From NCBI GenBank assembly GCA_015680685.1, contig MNCI01036492.1, positions 151,456-212,239 of the forward strand: a stretch of DNA of 60,784 bases. Direction: 5' to 3'. Below, piece by piece: positions 44,000 through 55,919 of the stretch. The notes below the pieces were generated by a model that made no database searches, was not told the DNA's origin, and saw only the letters and a list, made by a program, of their open reading frames with translations. This DNA is from Gnetum montanum (Eukaryota; Streptophyta; Gnetopsida; Gnetales; Gnetaceae). Every line of letters starts with the position of its first letter. Position 1 is the first letter of the stretch. Made by a program: the position numbers and the translations under genes.

Positions 44000-44942
44000 C
44001 TTTTTCCATGTCAATGAAGATTACTTATAGATTTTCTCTATGTTTTCTAAACTTGTACATCAATTGTGATATCAAAAAGGTCGCCTCTATATTTGATCTT
44101 CTTAGCATAAATCAAAATTAATTTTTTGATATTGTTGATTCAAGTTTAACACCATGCTTTATAAATCTCTTCAAAAGTTTCATAGTATGCCTTATTAGCT
44201 CAAGTCCTCTATAGTTTGCACAACTTTGTATGTTTTTTTAACTTTGTAAATGGGAATAACAAAGATTTTTCTTCAATTATTGGAAATTTATATATTCTTT
44301 AAATTTTTTTAAATAATTTTGTCAACCAAGAAACTCTTGTATCTTCCAATTCTTTCAAAACTTCTATAAAAATGTTATCTATTCCAACATCTTTTCCATT
44401 TTTCATCTTTTATAAGGTTATCTTTACCTTAGCAAAAGAAAGTTCATTAATAAAACCAAAATTTGGTTCTTCTTCTTGGATTTTTCTTCTTTGGGATTCT
44501 TCATTTAATAATTCTTAAAAATAATTTTTCCACCTATCAAAAATTTTCATCTTTTACTAAAATTCTTCCATTATCATCTTTCTTGATGCATTTTACATTA
44601 TCATTATCCTTACACTTCTTATTTATGATTTTTGACAATTTATAGATAGATTGCTTCTCCTTCCTTTGTTCCTAATTTCTCATAAAAGCCATCCAAGGTC
44701 TTATGTTTGGCTTTGGTTACTATTACAGTTGTCTCCTTTTTTGGCACTTTTTTTATATTAGTGTGATTTCTTGGCTGCTACTTTGCTACCATTCCTTAAA
44801 GCATTTTTTCTTATTTTGGATAGCATGTTGCACTTCATCAATCCACTACTATGTCTCCTTTGGGATTTGTTTTTTGCCTTTCATTTCTCCCAAAATTTTC
44901 TTTCCTATTTTTTAATTTTTTTTACCCTTTCTTCTCTACTTT
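44000..44942 (-). pseudogene. RTE LINE fragment 2 (linker and N-terminal reverse transcriptase)
   Basis: Minus strand, 5' to 3': KETTVIVTKAKHKTLDGFYE, KLGTKEGEAIY, KMKNGKDVGIDNIFIEVLKE, SWLTKLF and, just before the break, VIFIDMEKAYD. These correspond to the RTE blocks VAKAKxxAFDGLYEEL, MKNGKAVGPDxIPIEVWK and HMVFIDLEKAYD. The next residues, KVPRD, are found 7.6 kb away at 36390. Several frameshifts and stops. Confidence 0.9.
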
Positions 44943-45236
44943 CAAGCCAATTTGAATTTAGTTTCTTTTTTATTTTCCCTTATAAATAGGTTGAATTCTT
45001 AGATATATCTTGTTGCAGCTTGTAGAAGGATTTCAGGTACGATGGATTAAGTAAAGTAAAGGAAAATTGAGAGCATTAGGTAGAAAAGGAAGATGCTAAG
45101 AAGATTCTGGGAGCTCTACCAACATAAGAGAAATTATTTTATATATTTTTATGAAGTTTCCTTATGTTATTATGGATTTTTTATTCTTCCTTTATGCTTT
45201 TTGATCTTCTGCTATTCTTCTGTGATTTTGATTATT
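44943..45236 (+). mobile_element. Partial LTR Z' (promoter and R region)
   Basis: Matches 33690-33985 of solo LTR Z, including CTTATAAATAGGTTG (44982), the AGCATTAGGTAGAAAAG block and GAAGC/GGGAGCTCTACCAACA. Truncated at both ends: it abuts RTE on the left and E' on the right. The open frame 45093-45362 crosses the junction and is not a gene. Confidence 0.6.
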
Positions 45237-46213
45237 ATACCTAGAAGCCATTCATGGCTGGGTCTTGGTAATAGTCTCACTAATAACATCCTCAATAGTC
45301 AAGCCACACCTATCATCGAAAGTATAGCTTTAGTAATACCCTCAGTATTCAACTTCTCATAACACGCATACTAGGACTCCAAATCAAATTCCGTTTGAAC
45401 CTACAATGTCCTTATCAAGTGCTCTATTAAATATTATGCTAAAATCGTATCTAGGAACTACTTATCATGGCTACCTAGCTCAAATGATAAAACTTTTATG
45501 GTATTTTAGCAAACTAGAAAATGTGATATCTTGAGAATCATGATTCTGATTCTATTGAACTAAGGATAAAAACCTACATTTTCAAACATCTTGGAGAGCT
45601 TGGTAGGTAAAATTCTATGTAGGACATCATCCTAAGGTACTTTATTAACAATGCTAATTTATGCAATATTTAATTATAATTAAAAATGAGCTTTGAATTC
45701 TACTTTAATAATAAAAAGTAGCAAGGGATATGACTTCCGTAGGGTGAGAGTTTAAAGTTGCTTCATAAAAAGAGTAATGTATAATCACATGTGCATAATA
45801 AAATAAAATTTGCATAATGAAATGTGCATAATAAAGTATACATATGCATAATTGAATGTGCATAATAAAGATTTAGTATACATAATTAAATGTGCATAAA
45901 GAATAAAATATGCATAGCAAAATATTTATAAAGGCATAATAACTGATAAAAAGAAAAACTTTCTTAGGCAGTTGGATTTTAAAATTTAATCATTAGATAT
46001 TTTGTAGATCTATGATTGATCTCTAATAGTAGTAAAATAAAGGATATAAAACTTTAGGAAAGTAACCTACCAAGTATATTGCATTGACTTATGTCAGAAA
46101 CTAACAACAACAATAATAAGATAATCTATTGAAACACATATGACAACATTAAAGAATTAATTATATGCATTAAGTTAAATTTTTAAATTTATGAAAATTT
46201 CCAAGTTGTGACA
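45237..46213 (-). mobile_element. Partial LTR E' (inverted relative to E)
   Basis: The reverse complement is colinear with 29413-29749, 32865-33352 and 34444-34565 of E, and reads continuously where E holds F and Z. It is thus the empty-site control for both insertions. Ends TGTCACAAC (46213, minus) next to the RTE endonuclease. The other side is truncated against Z'. Carries a run of TATGCACATT-type repeats (about 45790-45900). Confidence 0.75.
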
Positions 46214-46654
46214 CTTATCATATCCTATTTTCATATATCCAACTTGATCATTATAACCTCCTCTGATGAATATGCTTGCTTACTAGGAAATTTCTTGAAA
46301 CACTTGATTCATGGAATCTAAAAAATCTACTTTATCAAATTTTTGGGAAGCATATATGCTAATGACATTGATGATTTCATTTCCAAGAACAATTTTGATG
46401 TTCATAATTCAATTACTATGGTGATATATTTATACTATTTTATCTTTGATAGATTGATCAACGATGATATCCACTCCATTTCAATGATTTTCTTTTTCTG
46501 AATAGAGGAGTTTGCAACCTTGAACTAAATCTTTCACTTTCTCCCCTTTCCATATTGTTTCTTAGAGGTAGATAATGAAACTTATTTGTCTTTTCATAGT
46601 GTTAGTAATTTCAAAGGTCTTGTTATTGAGAATACCAATGTTCTAGGTTGCCAT
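46214..46654 (-). pseudogene. RTE LINE fragment 1 (AP endonuclease domain)
   Basis: From a minus-strand ATG at 46654: MATxNIGILNNKTFEITN, TMKRQISFIIYLxETIWKGE, KVKDLVQGCKLLYSEKEN, NGVDIIVDQSIKDKIV, MNIKIVLGNEIINVISIYA and IRGGYNDQVG. These follow the RTE endonuclease order (SWNVGTL..LQETKWKG..NGVGII..VSAYAPQ..GGDFNGHVG). The catalytic E in QETxW survives and the D of GGDFN is replaced. About 100 residues between this block and fragment 2 are missing. Confidence 0.85.
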
Positions 46655-48080
46655 CTAAAATTTTTGTTGCTAAAGATTACATCAAATAGAGAGATCTTAA
46701 CTTTCAAGTGAAAGAAAAAATGTCCACAAATTTTTTTATAAGAATTTTCCAATATATTAAAATCATGAAAAAAATTTAACTATTATGTAGTAAAATTTAA
46801 GAAAGAAACTTTCATGGAGTAATTCTATCTATAGAATTTGTAGGAGCATAAATGATGGACTTGAAGCACATTGAAGAAATGCCTACATTATAGAATTATT
46901 TATTTTTTAAAGACATTTTTATTAAATAAAGATGATATATAATAAAAGTTGCACCATATTGACCTTCATTATGATTAGTATATAACACTATAGAATTCTA
47001 AAGAATATTTTTATCTATCATGACTTTATTTGAATTAGAAATTTTGATCTCTTAAATATGAATAACATTAGGAAGTAAATGTCATGTAAAAAAATCACTA
47101 AAAAATTTTATCTAAATTTTATTAGTATGGCCACAAATATTACATGAGATAATTAACATTAAGTAAAAGATAAGAAAATGCTTGCCTTGTCAATGAAATC
47201 AACATCCTTATAAGAAGCTTCCATATCCTACATAAGACCTGCAAAAGAATGATCAGGAAATGAAATATTCTTAAAATATTTTCTATTATGAATATTTGTT
47301 ATATATTCACTAGGAAATCATTTCCTAAATTTTTTTATTTTATAAAACTATTTGAAAATCAGATAAATCAATAATGGGTTTCTACGAGTCTTAGGAACAT
47401 ATATAGATTTCTTCTTATCATTGTTAGAAATTCTTTGGAAATAAATTGAATTGAACATTTGTTAAAGGAATATTCTACCTAGTAGCATGAAAAGAGAAGA
47501 AAGGGTTTGTTATTAGAACTTCAATAGAAGAAATCTTAGCATGATCTACAATATCTTATCATTGATGTGCATGAGTTACCTTGTTTTAAAGCATTAAAAG
47601 ACATAGTGACAATATAACTCTTTTAATAAAAATAGTAATATGACTTTGTAAATTATAATATAAAACTTGTCACATAATCAATGCTTTAGCATCTATAATT
47701 TTTACTTATGCGAGCTAAGATCCATATTAATCATATATCAAGTCTTATGGAAACCACTTATTATATTTAGGATTTTAATATGCTTAATTGGTCCAATTTA
47801 AAAGACCATATCCTTTACAACTTTTTGAAAAGTTAATGAGAAATTTGATAATGCAATAAAATAACCCTTTGACATTCAATGGTTTTTGTATCTAACATAG
47901 AAGTTCGCTTTCAAATAATTAATAAAAAATTATTATGATAAAAAATACTAATATTTAGGGGGTTGGAAATGATTGTTAAATTAAAAAAATCTATCAATAG
48001 TGACGAATTTGGAAGATAATGTGCATGAAGAGCTTACAAACCTTGATCTCTATAGATCATATTTACATGATTCAAAAAGC
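46655..48080. other. Unassigned AT-rich region right of the RTE LINE
   Basis: Expected to hold the RTE 5' UTR and the rest of LTR H. The minus strand gives scattered peptide-like pieces (for example FPDHSFAGLM..DMEASYKDVD near 47200-47240), perhaps a LINE ORF1 relic, but nothing I can place. No RNA gene or clear repeat boundary seen. Confidence 0.25.
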
Positions 48081-48966
48081 TAATGAAGCATCATAGTGTT
48101 GCATTGATGGGTCCCCATCAATGTAGCCTTGTCGACATGGTGTTACCTCATTGATGGGGCCACATCGACATAGCATTTGTTGCATTTATGGGACCTCATC
48201 AATGTAGCTCCACAATAAAGTCTATAAATACACCCATCATGTTTATGACATGTTTTATCATAGTTGTACCATAGCTTGTATAGTTTTGTCATTTGAAAGT
48301 TAGAATATTTTTCTAAGTGCTTGCAGTAAGAGTTAGAAAGTGTACAAATCTTTATTTGAGCACTGATGTCCTTGAGCACAATAGTGTGAATGACAATAAA
48401 GGCAAGCCTTTTGATCAAACCTTATAGCACTTGGAATAGATTAATGATTTATTTTTGCATTTACTATTTTCATTAATTATGTGATTAATTAAGATAAGAC
48501 TTTAATTACTTAACTAATTAAGCTAAATAGATTAAATACATAAGTAAGACCACTTCGAGCATAACATACAACACTTGGTAATCCCAACAACACTTAACAC
48601 TTGGTAACCTAACAGTGTTGTATGCATTCAAGATGTGAATAAAAAGTGGGACTAGATGCTTATGTTAGGATAGTTAGTTATTAATTAACTATTAGATTAG
48701 TTAAATTGGTTAATAAATTGAGTTTCAACTTGTTATTATTTGTAGACAAATAAAATATAAAATAATAAAAATCATGTGTCCCAATTACACATAACTATAT
48801 AACTAAGCTTCACAGGTGTAGTTGGGAAGACAACGATCACCATGATTAGATTTCAGCTTCTAGAACTAGCATACTTAGAAAATTAATGTTTGTGTAATTT
48901 GATAGGATTGCATGTGAACTTTTGTAATTCAAATGGTTGGGCGTAGGATATAATCATCACTCATCA
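48081..48966 (+). mobile_element. 5' LTR of Ty3/gypsy element B
   Basis: Ends CATCACTCATCA at 48966, next to a PBS. The start is placed at TAATGAAGC (48081) by alignment to TGATGAGTC of LTR A, and is approximate. R/U5 is a diverged relative of LTR A (CTTGGTAATCCC, AAGATGTG, GGATGCTxA.., GGTTGGGCGTAGG). Three 27-bp palindromic units lie at 48101, 48148 and 48182 just before TATA CTATAAATA (48222). The open frame 48143-48418 on minus is an accident of this promoter region. Confidence 0.75.
48101..48230 (+). promoter_or_regulatory. LTR B promoter: three 27-bp dyad units and TATA
   Basis: Unit 1 holds CATTGATGGG-TC-CCCATCAATG, perfect arms of 10 bp, followed by TAGC. Units 2 and 3 (48148-48174, 48182-48208) are decayed versions with the same length and TAGC end. 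TATA lies 14 bases after unit 3. It could bind a dimeric factor or fold in RNA made from upstream starts. Confidence 0.65.
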
Positions 48967-48985
48967 TTAGCATTGTTGACGTGGA
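48967..48985 (+). other. Primer-binding site of element B (tRNA-Asp type, decayed)
   Basis: T then TAGCATTGTTGACGTGGA, 13 of 18 to TGGCGCCGTTGCCGGGGA. Past 18 bases there is no further tRNA match, unlike element A. Confidence 0.6.
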
Positions 48986-49109
48986 CCTTTTGTTCATTAC
49001 ATGCAGTATCTAGGACTTAGTGAAAAATTATTTAACATTGTTGAAATGAACCCTAAAGTCATATCATACCTCAAAATAACTACAACAATTTTAAGGAATC
49101 ACACTATAT

Positions 49110-51050
49110 CTTTTGTCTTCTAATACAAGATTTCTTCTCACAAGAGTGGTTCTTTATCCAAGTTTAACAAATAAAATTAGCAAGTCCCCCAACAATGCAA
49201 AGTGGTATATGCTCATCCTAATGAGTATGTATCCAATTTCACCTTTTTTCTACACTAGGATGAACTACTGTAGTGGTAATATATGGAGGACAACATTTTT
49301 TTATCTCCCAATCGATCCATTCCTGCAATGCTCCAACAAAATCTCATGTGGTTGGGCATCTAAGGGCTTCATGCTGAATATGTTGTGTAGGATAGCAATG
49401 CCAGGGATTATCATCCCATCGATGCACAATGCATAAGGGATTGATAGCTAGAGCAACATTACAAATCTGTGAAGGGGAAGTGGTCCAATGATTCCTCATT
49501 TCTGACATATCAAAATGATGGTGGAGAACCCTTCTCTGGGGGTTTTCCATATAGAGAGACTCCTCTCTTTAGTTTTAGTGAAGGAGGTCAAAACCAAAAA
49601 TTGCAATCCAGAATCCATAGTTTGGGTTCTTGCAAGAATGGATCCCATGAAAAAGAGAGATCCAAGGAGGAGAGCATGACAAGGATGTGAGTAAGTAGCA
49701 TGATCATGATCATGGTCGTAACTACCGAAGAGGGGATGACAGGTACTATGATGGTGCTAGTCCTCCTTCCTCTTTACCTTCATTATCATCTTCTTCCTTT
49801 CTTATCTCTAAATGCAACCATAGGAGGTGCAATCATGATGGGGGTAACTGACAAGACTGAGATGATTGTAGGGATCATCAAGCAAGTCAATATTTAGGGT
49901 GCAGTAATTCAAGAAAGGTCCATTTCCATGAAAGAAATGGGTAGTAGATGGCATCATAGGCACTAGAATCATGTCTATGATGAGCCTTTGCTTGCTACCT
50001 GAAGTATGCTAAACATCATAGAGAAAATGAGAATTTTAACAAGGCACGTGAAAGATAGCTAGATCAAGAGGCTAGACATGATCAACATCCCCAAGTTTGA
50101 GTGGGGATATAATTATGATTCACAAAGTCATCTCAAGCTTTTCATGATGCATGTACCTTACAAAACATGGAAAATAGTTGGCAAAAGCTTAAATTATTTC
50201 TCATGATAGTTATAAAAGAAATAAATAGCTGATACTAATCCTTAGAGCCAAAATCAATCCAAAGATGGAGTACAATGTTCAAAATATTCAATGAAAAGTA
50301 TCAAATGTACTCCTAAGTGTCCAATCTAAGAATTTAGATCCAAGGTTGAAAGTAAGGAACACATGAGTCCTTGGATGCCACCATGGACATATATTATTTC
50401 TTATTACATTGACACCCAAGCCATGGTTACTCTTAGTAGGAACAACTTCACCACATCATATATGGGCTTTGCTCTGAAATGAGGAAAACTCTTTAGACCT
50501 ATGCCCAAGGAAGACTATATAACTTAAGAGTCCATTAGATCTAAAGGCTAATTGAGTAGGTAGAAAAAAGAAAGATAGTTAAGGAAATGTAAAATTTTAT
50601 AAGAATACAACTGCAATCCTTCCATTTGCAAGAGGGAGGTTCAATTTTTTGATAGTGAGGAGGAATCATTTCTTGATGAGATAGTGAACCAAAAACCCTT
50701 GTTGATTGAAAAATTTAACTCTAAAATTTTAGCTAAGTTAAATTAGTTATGGGACTCTATGAATAACAGACTTCAAGTTATCCTAAAAATTGCTGAAGAG
50801 TCCAAAGAACAAGGTAATGATTATGACCACAAGAGGCATAAGGAAGTTGAATGTGCTAATCAAAGGGGTAAGGGTAAGATTTTTGTAGTAAAGGAAGTTA
50901 TGGATGCTAAATTAGATGAAGATAGTGGGTGTGACATATGCCAATATGAACATCCTAAGGGATGTTACCCTATCATGTCATACGTACAAGAATCTGAGAT
51001 GTATGCTCTGAATCCATGACTAGCAAAAAGATAAACACCTAGAAGATTGT
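49110..51050 (+). pseudogene. gag region of element B, heavily decayed
   Basis: Frame pieces at 49113-49436, 49469-49690 and 50759-51019. The last reads QGNDYDHKRHKEVECAN and KGKIFVVKEVMDAKL, ending with CDICQYEHPKGCYP (50931-50972), possibly a decayed zinc knuckle. Near 49700 a second frame gives HDHDHGRNYRRGDDRYYDG, a basic, low-complexity gag-like segment. No intact capsid block. Assigned mainly by place between PBS and pol. Confidence 0.45.
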
Positions 51051-51639
51051 CTATTCCTTAAGAAAATCCCAAGATATTTCATAAGCAATAACAATTTTAT
51101 CTAAGTGGAACTCCACCATAATTGTAGAAGAAATATCAATAGTGGCATTAACCACAATCATGGGGAATGCCACCACCAAGGTAGTAGTACCCTTACAGAA
51201 AAAAAAATCTATATGGGTATTACATTCAGCAATCCCTACCTACATGTGACTCCTTGAGTCACATCTCTCCTTTCCAACATCACTACTACCCTCCTAAATA
51301 CTATAGAGCTCATACTCTACATTCCAGGAGGGATACCACATTCTATCCTTATCAACGTCTTGTTCTTGCACCTATTCGTCCATCCTCAACATAGCTATCA
51401 CCTACTCTATCCATGTAGGATAAACTTTTAGCCCAACCATAGTAATTTAATGCTACTAGGGCTATCAATCTACAACCAGTTCATTGACCAAGTGGTTTGG
51501 AACCTCATGCTCATAAAAGAACATTCTTTTGACCCAATAGCACTACTAAGCCCTTACAAACTTAGGTGGTTGGTCACCCTACTCCTACCTCATCCTCTAT
51601 AAACCATTTCATTGGGTTCACTTAAAATAAACTATCATC
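51051..51639 (+). other. gag-pol spacer of element B
   Basis: Pro/Ser-rich translation in several frames, interrupted by stops. A protease should be here but no DTG-type motif can be read. Confidence 0.35.
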
Positions 51640-53960
51640 CAAGATCCATATTAGTATGCTCACTCATGCCATATATAATTGGATCTGAGTTGGTAACCTT
51701 GTTAGGAAATTAGTTGATCCTAGGATTCCTCTTATCTATTTACAGATTGCTAGGAATGAAGCATGTAAAGGTCTTCTACCCCATTATGAATAGCAAATGG
51801 GTCAACCCACTTGTAATAGTGCCAAAGAGAGGTAGCAAATGATGGGTTTGTATCAACTTTAGGCTATTAAACATGGCAACATTCAAATATAATTTTCCAT
51901 TATCATTCATTGATTAGGTGTTGGACATCATATCTGGGCATTGCTATTATAGTTTTCTAGATGGTTATAGTGGCTATAACCAAATCCAAGTTGCATTAGA
52001 CAACTAGCCCAAACCAACATTCATGAGTCTTTGGGGGACCTTTACATATCACAAGATGATTATTGGTCTATGAAATGATCCTATCACTTTCCAATGCCTA
52101 GTCTTAAGCATCTTTCAGTGGCAAATTGGTATCAAAGCGGAAGTACTTATGGATGACTTCTTCACTTATGATGCTACATTCAAGAAAGCCTTGGACTACC
52201 TTGAGCAAGTACTAAAAAGATGTCTAGAAACAAACCTACAACTCAATTTGCAAAAGGACCATCTCATGTTCTAATAAGGCATTGTATTAGGGCACAAAAT
52301 TTCTTAGACAAGGATCAAGGTAGAGCCTAGAAAAATAAGGGTCATCCAAGGAATCACCCACCAACTACAAATCATCAAAGATGTTCTATCATTTCTTGGA
52401 CACATTAGCTACTATAGAAAATTTATAGTGAATTTCTCTAAGATTGAAAAACCATTGGTTGAACTAAAATGAAGAAAGATGCTTCATTCATTTAGACCAA
52501 AGAATGTGAAAATTTATTTCAAAGCCTCAAGCAGAAGCTCAAAAAGAGTCCAATTATATGAACACCTAACTAGTCCAAATCATTTCATATAATGACATAT
52601 GCAACTAATCACATCTTAGAGATCATGCTTATGTAGGTAGATGATAATAAATATCCGTATTACATCCATTATGCAAGCCAAAGCATTGTGGGTGCAAATT
52701 GAATTACACCACCACAGAGAAAGAACTAATGGTGGTGGTGTATGCTCTGGAATAGTTCAAGCACTATGTACTTGGATATAAAGTGTTTGTGCATATTGAT
52801 TATAGTGCCATCTATGTCCTCATGAATAAGAAAATGGTGAGCCCTTGTGTCATATGATGGCTAGTGATCTTGCAAGAATTCAATCTAACAATGGTAGATT
52901 AAAAAAGAATTGAGAATGTGATTGCTAATCACTTGTCTTGGTTATGACAGGATAGTAAAGAGGAGGAGAGCCCACTTTGTGATCAATTTCCTAATGAACT
53001 CCTCTTTGCTAGGGTAATAAATGAACAGGTTCCTACAAAACCAAAATGGTATGATGTCATCCTCACTTATCGTTTTACTTAGGAGATGCCACAAGATCTA
53101 GACTAGAGGAAAAAATAATAGTTTTTTCATCAGGACACCTTTACAAGGTATGTGCCAATGGCTTGGTTCATTGGTATGTACCTAATGCTAATCAACTACA
53201 CATTCTCTAGGATGCTCATGAAGGTCCTTACAAAGGCCACTATGTAGGAAGATGAACAACCATAAAAATCTTAATGGTAGGATAATATTAGCCCATAAGC
53301 TTCAAGGATGATTACTAGTTTATCTAATCTTGTAAACATTGTGAGTGAGATGGTGGGATGATTACATAAATGGAGGATCCCTAATAGTGGATTCAACCAC
53401 TAAAATCCTTTGACATATGGGACATAGATTTCATGGATCCCATCACACCCATATCCAACAAAAAGGCCTATATTATCATAGCCATTGACTACTATACCAA
53501 ACAGGAAAAAGTAATAACCATCATCAATTCTACATCATCCACTACTACTCAATTTGTATAACAAAATGTTGTGAATAGGTTTGGAATGCCACATGCACTG
53601 ATTTCTAATAATGGAACCCATTTTATAGGTGCTACATTTTAGAAACTCATGCAATGCTTGGGGGTTGAACATAAATTAACAATACCCTATCACCCCTAAG
53701 CCAACAGTCAAGCAAAGGTTACTAACAGGAAGACCACAAAGATTCTAATAAGAACTATTAGCAAATATAGGAGATATTGGAGCAAAAAACTCAATAATGT
53801 CCTTTGGGCCTACCACTAAACATGGAAACTTTCAATTAGCTACTGTCCCTATGAGTTGGTGTACAAAAAACATCCAGCACTTCCAATTTAATCCAAGATC
53901 TGTACACTCTTGACAACCTATGACTTGGATCTTTAACTAAGTTTAACACAAGAAAAAAAT
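51640..53960 (+). pseudogene. pol of element B: reverse transcriptase, RNase H, integrase (Ty3/gypsy)
   Basis: Reverse transcriptase: WVCINFRLLN (51842), FLDGYSGYNQIQVAL (51951), FMSLWGTFTYHKM, LMDDFFTYDATFKKALDYLE (52148), GHISYYRKFIVNFSKI (52400). RNase H: EKELMVVVYALE (about 52715), VFVHIDYSAI and ENVIANHLSWL (family ENVVADHLSRL). Integrase: DAHEGPYKGHY..CKHCE zinc site, WDIDFMDPI (53419), ISNNGTHF, PYHPxANSQAKVTNRK, WAYHxTWK. The order RT-RH-IN is Ty3/gypsy, of an Athila/Tat-like flavour. RT keeps its DD, but integrase D is N in NNGTHF and E is K in SQAKVTN, so it is inactive. Numerous stops and shifts. Confidence 0.9.
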
Positions 53961-55880
53961 ACTAATCAACCTAAATGTACTAGATGAAAATTGACTTGTA
54001 GCCCTATCCTTGAATGAAGTTCACAATACATTCAACAAATATTACATGACCTTAGAATATGAAAAGAGAAATTTCAACCAAAAGATAAGGTTCTCTACTA
54101 AAACACCACATGTGTATCTTAATGAACTAAGTTTGAGACATTATGAGAGGGGCTTTATATAATTGATGAAAAATTTCCTTCCAGGGCCATGATCATATAA
54201 AAACCTGAAAGCATGAACAAAAAGTAGTTGGTCAACATCTAACAAGTGAGGCCTTTCCATGATCCTAAATAAGACAGTACAACAAATACCTCAATGAATG
54301 AACAATCATGCTTAATTTTTTGAATCTCCTCATTTCAACTCAATTGTGGAAGAGATGGATATCCATGCTAATCATATATTTGGATTCTCAATTTTTTAAT
54401 TTTTTTCTTTACACATTTTTATTTTTGAAAATTATTTATTTTATACCTTTTTAACTTTAAAACGTTTTTCTATTTTACACCATTTTTTGTTTTTCTTATA
54501 TATTCTACTTTGTTTTATTTTAGTATGATTTTCTAATTCTTGTTAATAAACGTGCTTTATGCCAATAGGACACAATAGTGTTGTAGTTATTGCTAATTAT
54601 GGTTTCTACTTAATGTTTTGTTTGCTCATGTCTAGTTTCTATTTTTGAATTTTTGTATTGATAGATAAGACATGGTTTCTTATTCATGGAATAGGTAATG
54701 AGTCCACATCATCCACCCATCCACAAACTCTATGGTTTTCCTTGTTTTGGGAGTATGAGGTTGCTTTAATTAAATAAACTTTTAATAAATTTGTGACGTT
54801 GGTGGTTTCTAGAATTAGAAAGGATTCAAAGGTTTGCACAAGATGTGACTTCAAGGGAACTCAATATGTTTTGTACACTTCTACTTACTTGGATGCATGA
54901 GTGTTTTCATGGATTTCTTACCATTCCATGTCAACCAATAACAAGAAGTTGAATAAGTATTTGCATGGTGTGGTTCCCATCCAAAAGAAAGAAGAGAAAG
55001 AAAACTAAAACAAAACAAAACAAAACAATAAATATATATGATGGGAATTGAAATCACACCCCTTAGACAAATAAAAAAGCTACAAGAACTAGTTATGGGA
55101 CTAGAAAGACATGTTACCTATGCCTGAAGGCCCTCTTTATCTAAGAGCGTATCTTACTTATTTCTTCTCTTTTCTTATTTTTAAGAAATGGTGGTTTTTC
55201 TATGGAAGCAGTCTTGTGTCTCAGGGGGATCGATCAATCTTGGAGTGATGATTCAAAGTCACTTAAAGCGTTTGGTTTTTGTCTAGACCAAGGATGGATC
55301 TTCTTAAATCATTTAATCATAAATTCATAAAGGAATTCTTGTAATCTCAATTTGGAACTCCATTACACCTTCTCCATCATCCATCCATGCTACCCATACC
55401 TCACCTCACTATTGATGTCCATGTTCTTGTTCGGTGTCTTTTTCTAATGTACTTGAATTCCTTAGTAAAATCTTCTGGGTTTTAGTCCTTAACTTTTATC
55501 AACCATTAATGACCTATGGGGTCCATGGACTCCTTAGGTTGAGGTTATGTAAGGGAAAACAAGTCATGTGCCTACTATGGGAAGGATCTATTTGCATATC
55601 TCTTGGCTTGGTTCATTAACCACCTTATCCTTAGGCATTATTACAATTAAAATCTTTAGTACACCCATCTTTTGCATCCGACCGTGTATTCCTATAAAGC
55701 ATTTTGTTCAAATCACACATTCTCCATTAAATTTATAAATTTTTAAGCTTTCAAAGACCCTCTTCAATAATTTCATCATATTCTTAGCTTTTTTGGAACT
55801 CCATAGACACCAAATTCATTTGAAAAATTCCTTGTATTTTTTGAAATATTCAAGTTTGAAAATTTTTCTTACAGACCTTG
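53961..55880 (+). other. Pol tail and 3' UTR of element B
   Basis: The first ~350 bases continue a decayed pol C-terminus (LSLRHYERGFI, near 54128). The remainder is non-coding. It has a TTTT-rich stretch, an (AAAAC)n run (about 55004-55026) and blocks shared with 38500-38930 of element A. The ORF 55434-55619 has no recognised homology. Confidence 0.5.
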
Positions 55881-55890
55881 TAAATAGGCC

Positions 55891-55919
55891 GCATCAATGG
55901 AGCCCATGTGTATATAAGG
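55891..55919 (+). promoter_or_regulatory. Internal promoter of element B: CATCAATGG word and TATA
   Basis: GCATCAATGGAGCCC followed by TATA GTATATAAGGCC at 55910, about 500 bases ahead of the late ORF start. The CATCAATG word is the arm of the palindromic units in this element's own LTR (48101-48208). Confidence 0.45.

Noticed and set aside
51640-53960. Endogenous pararetrovirus
   Set aside because: The block has an integrase with zinc site and DDE-type core and belongs to an element with LTR and tRNA-Asp PBS, so it is Ty3/gypsy.
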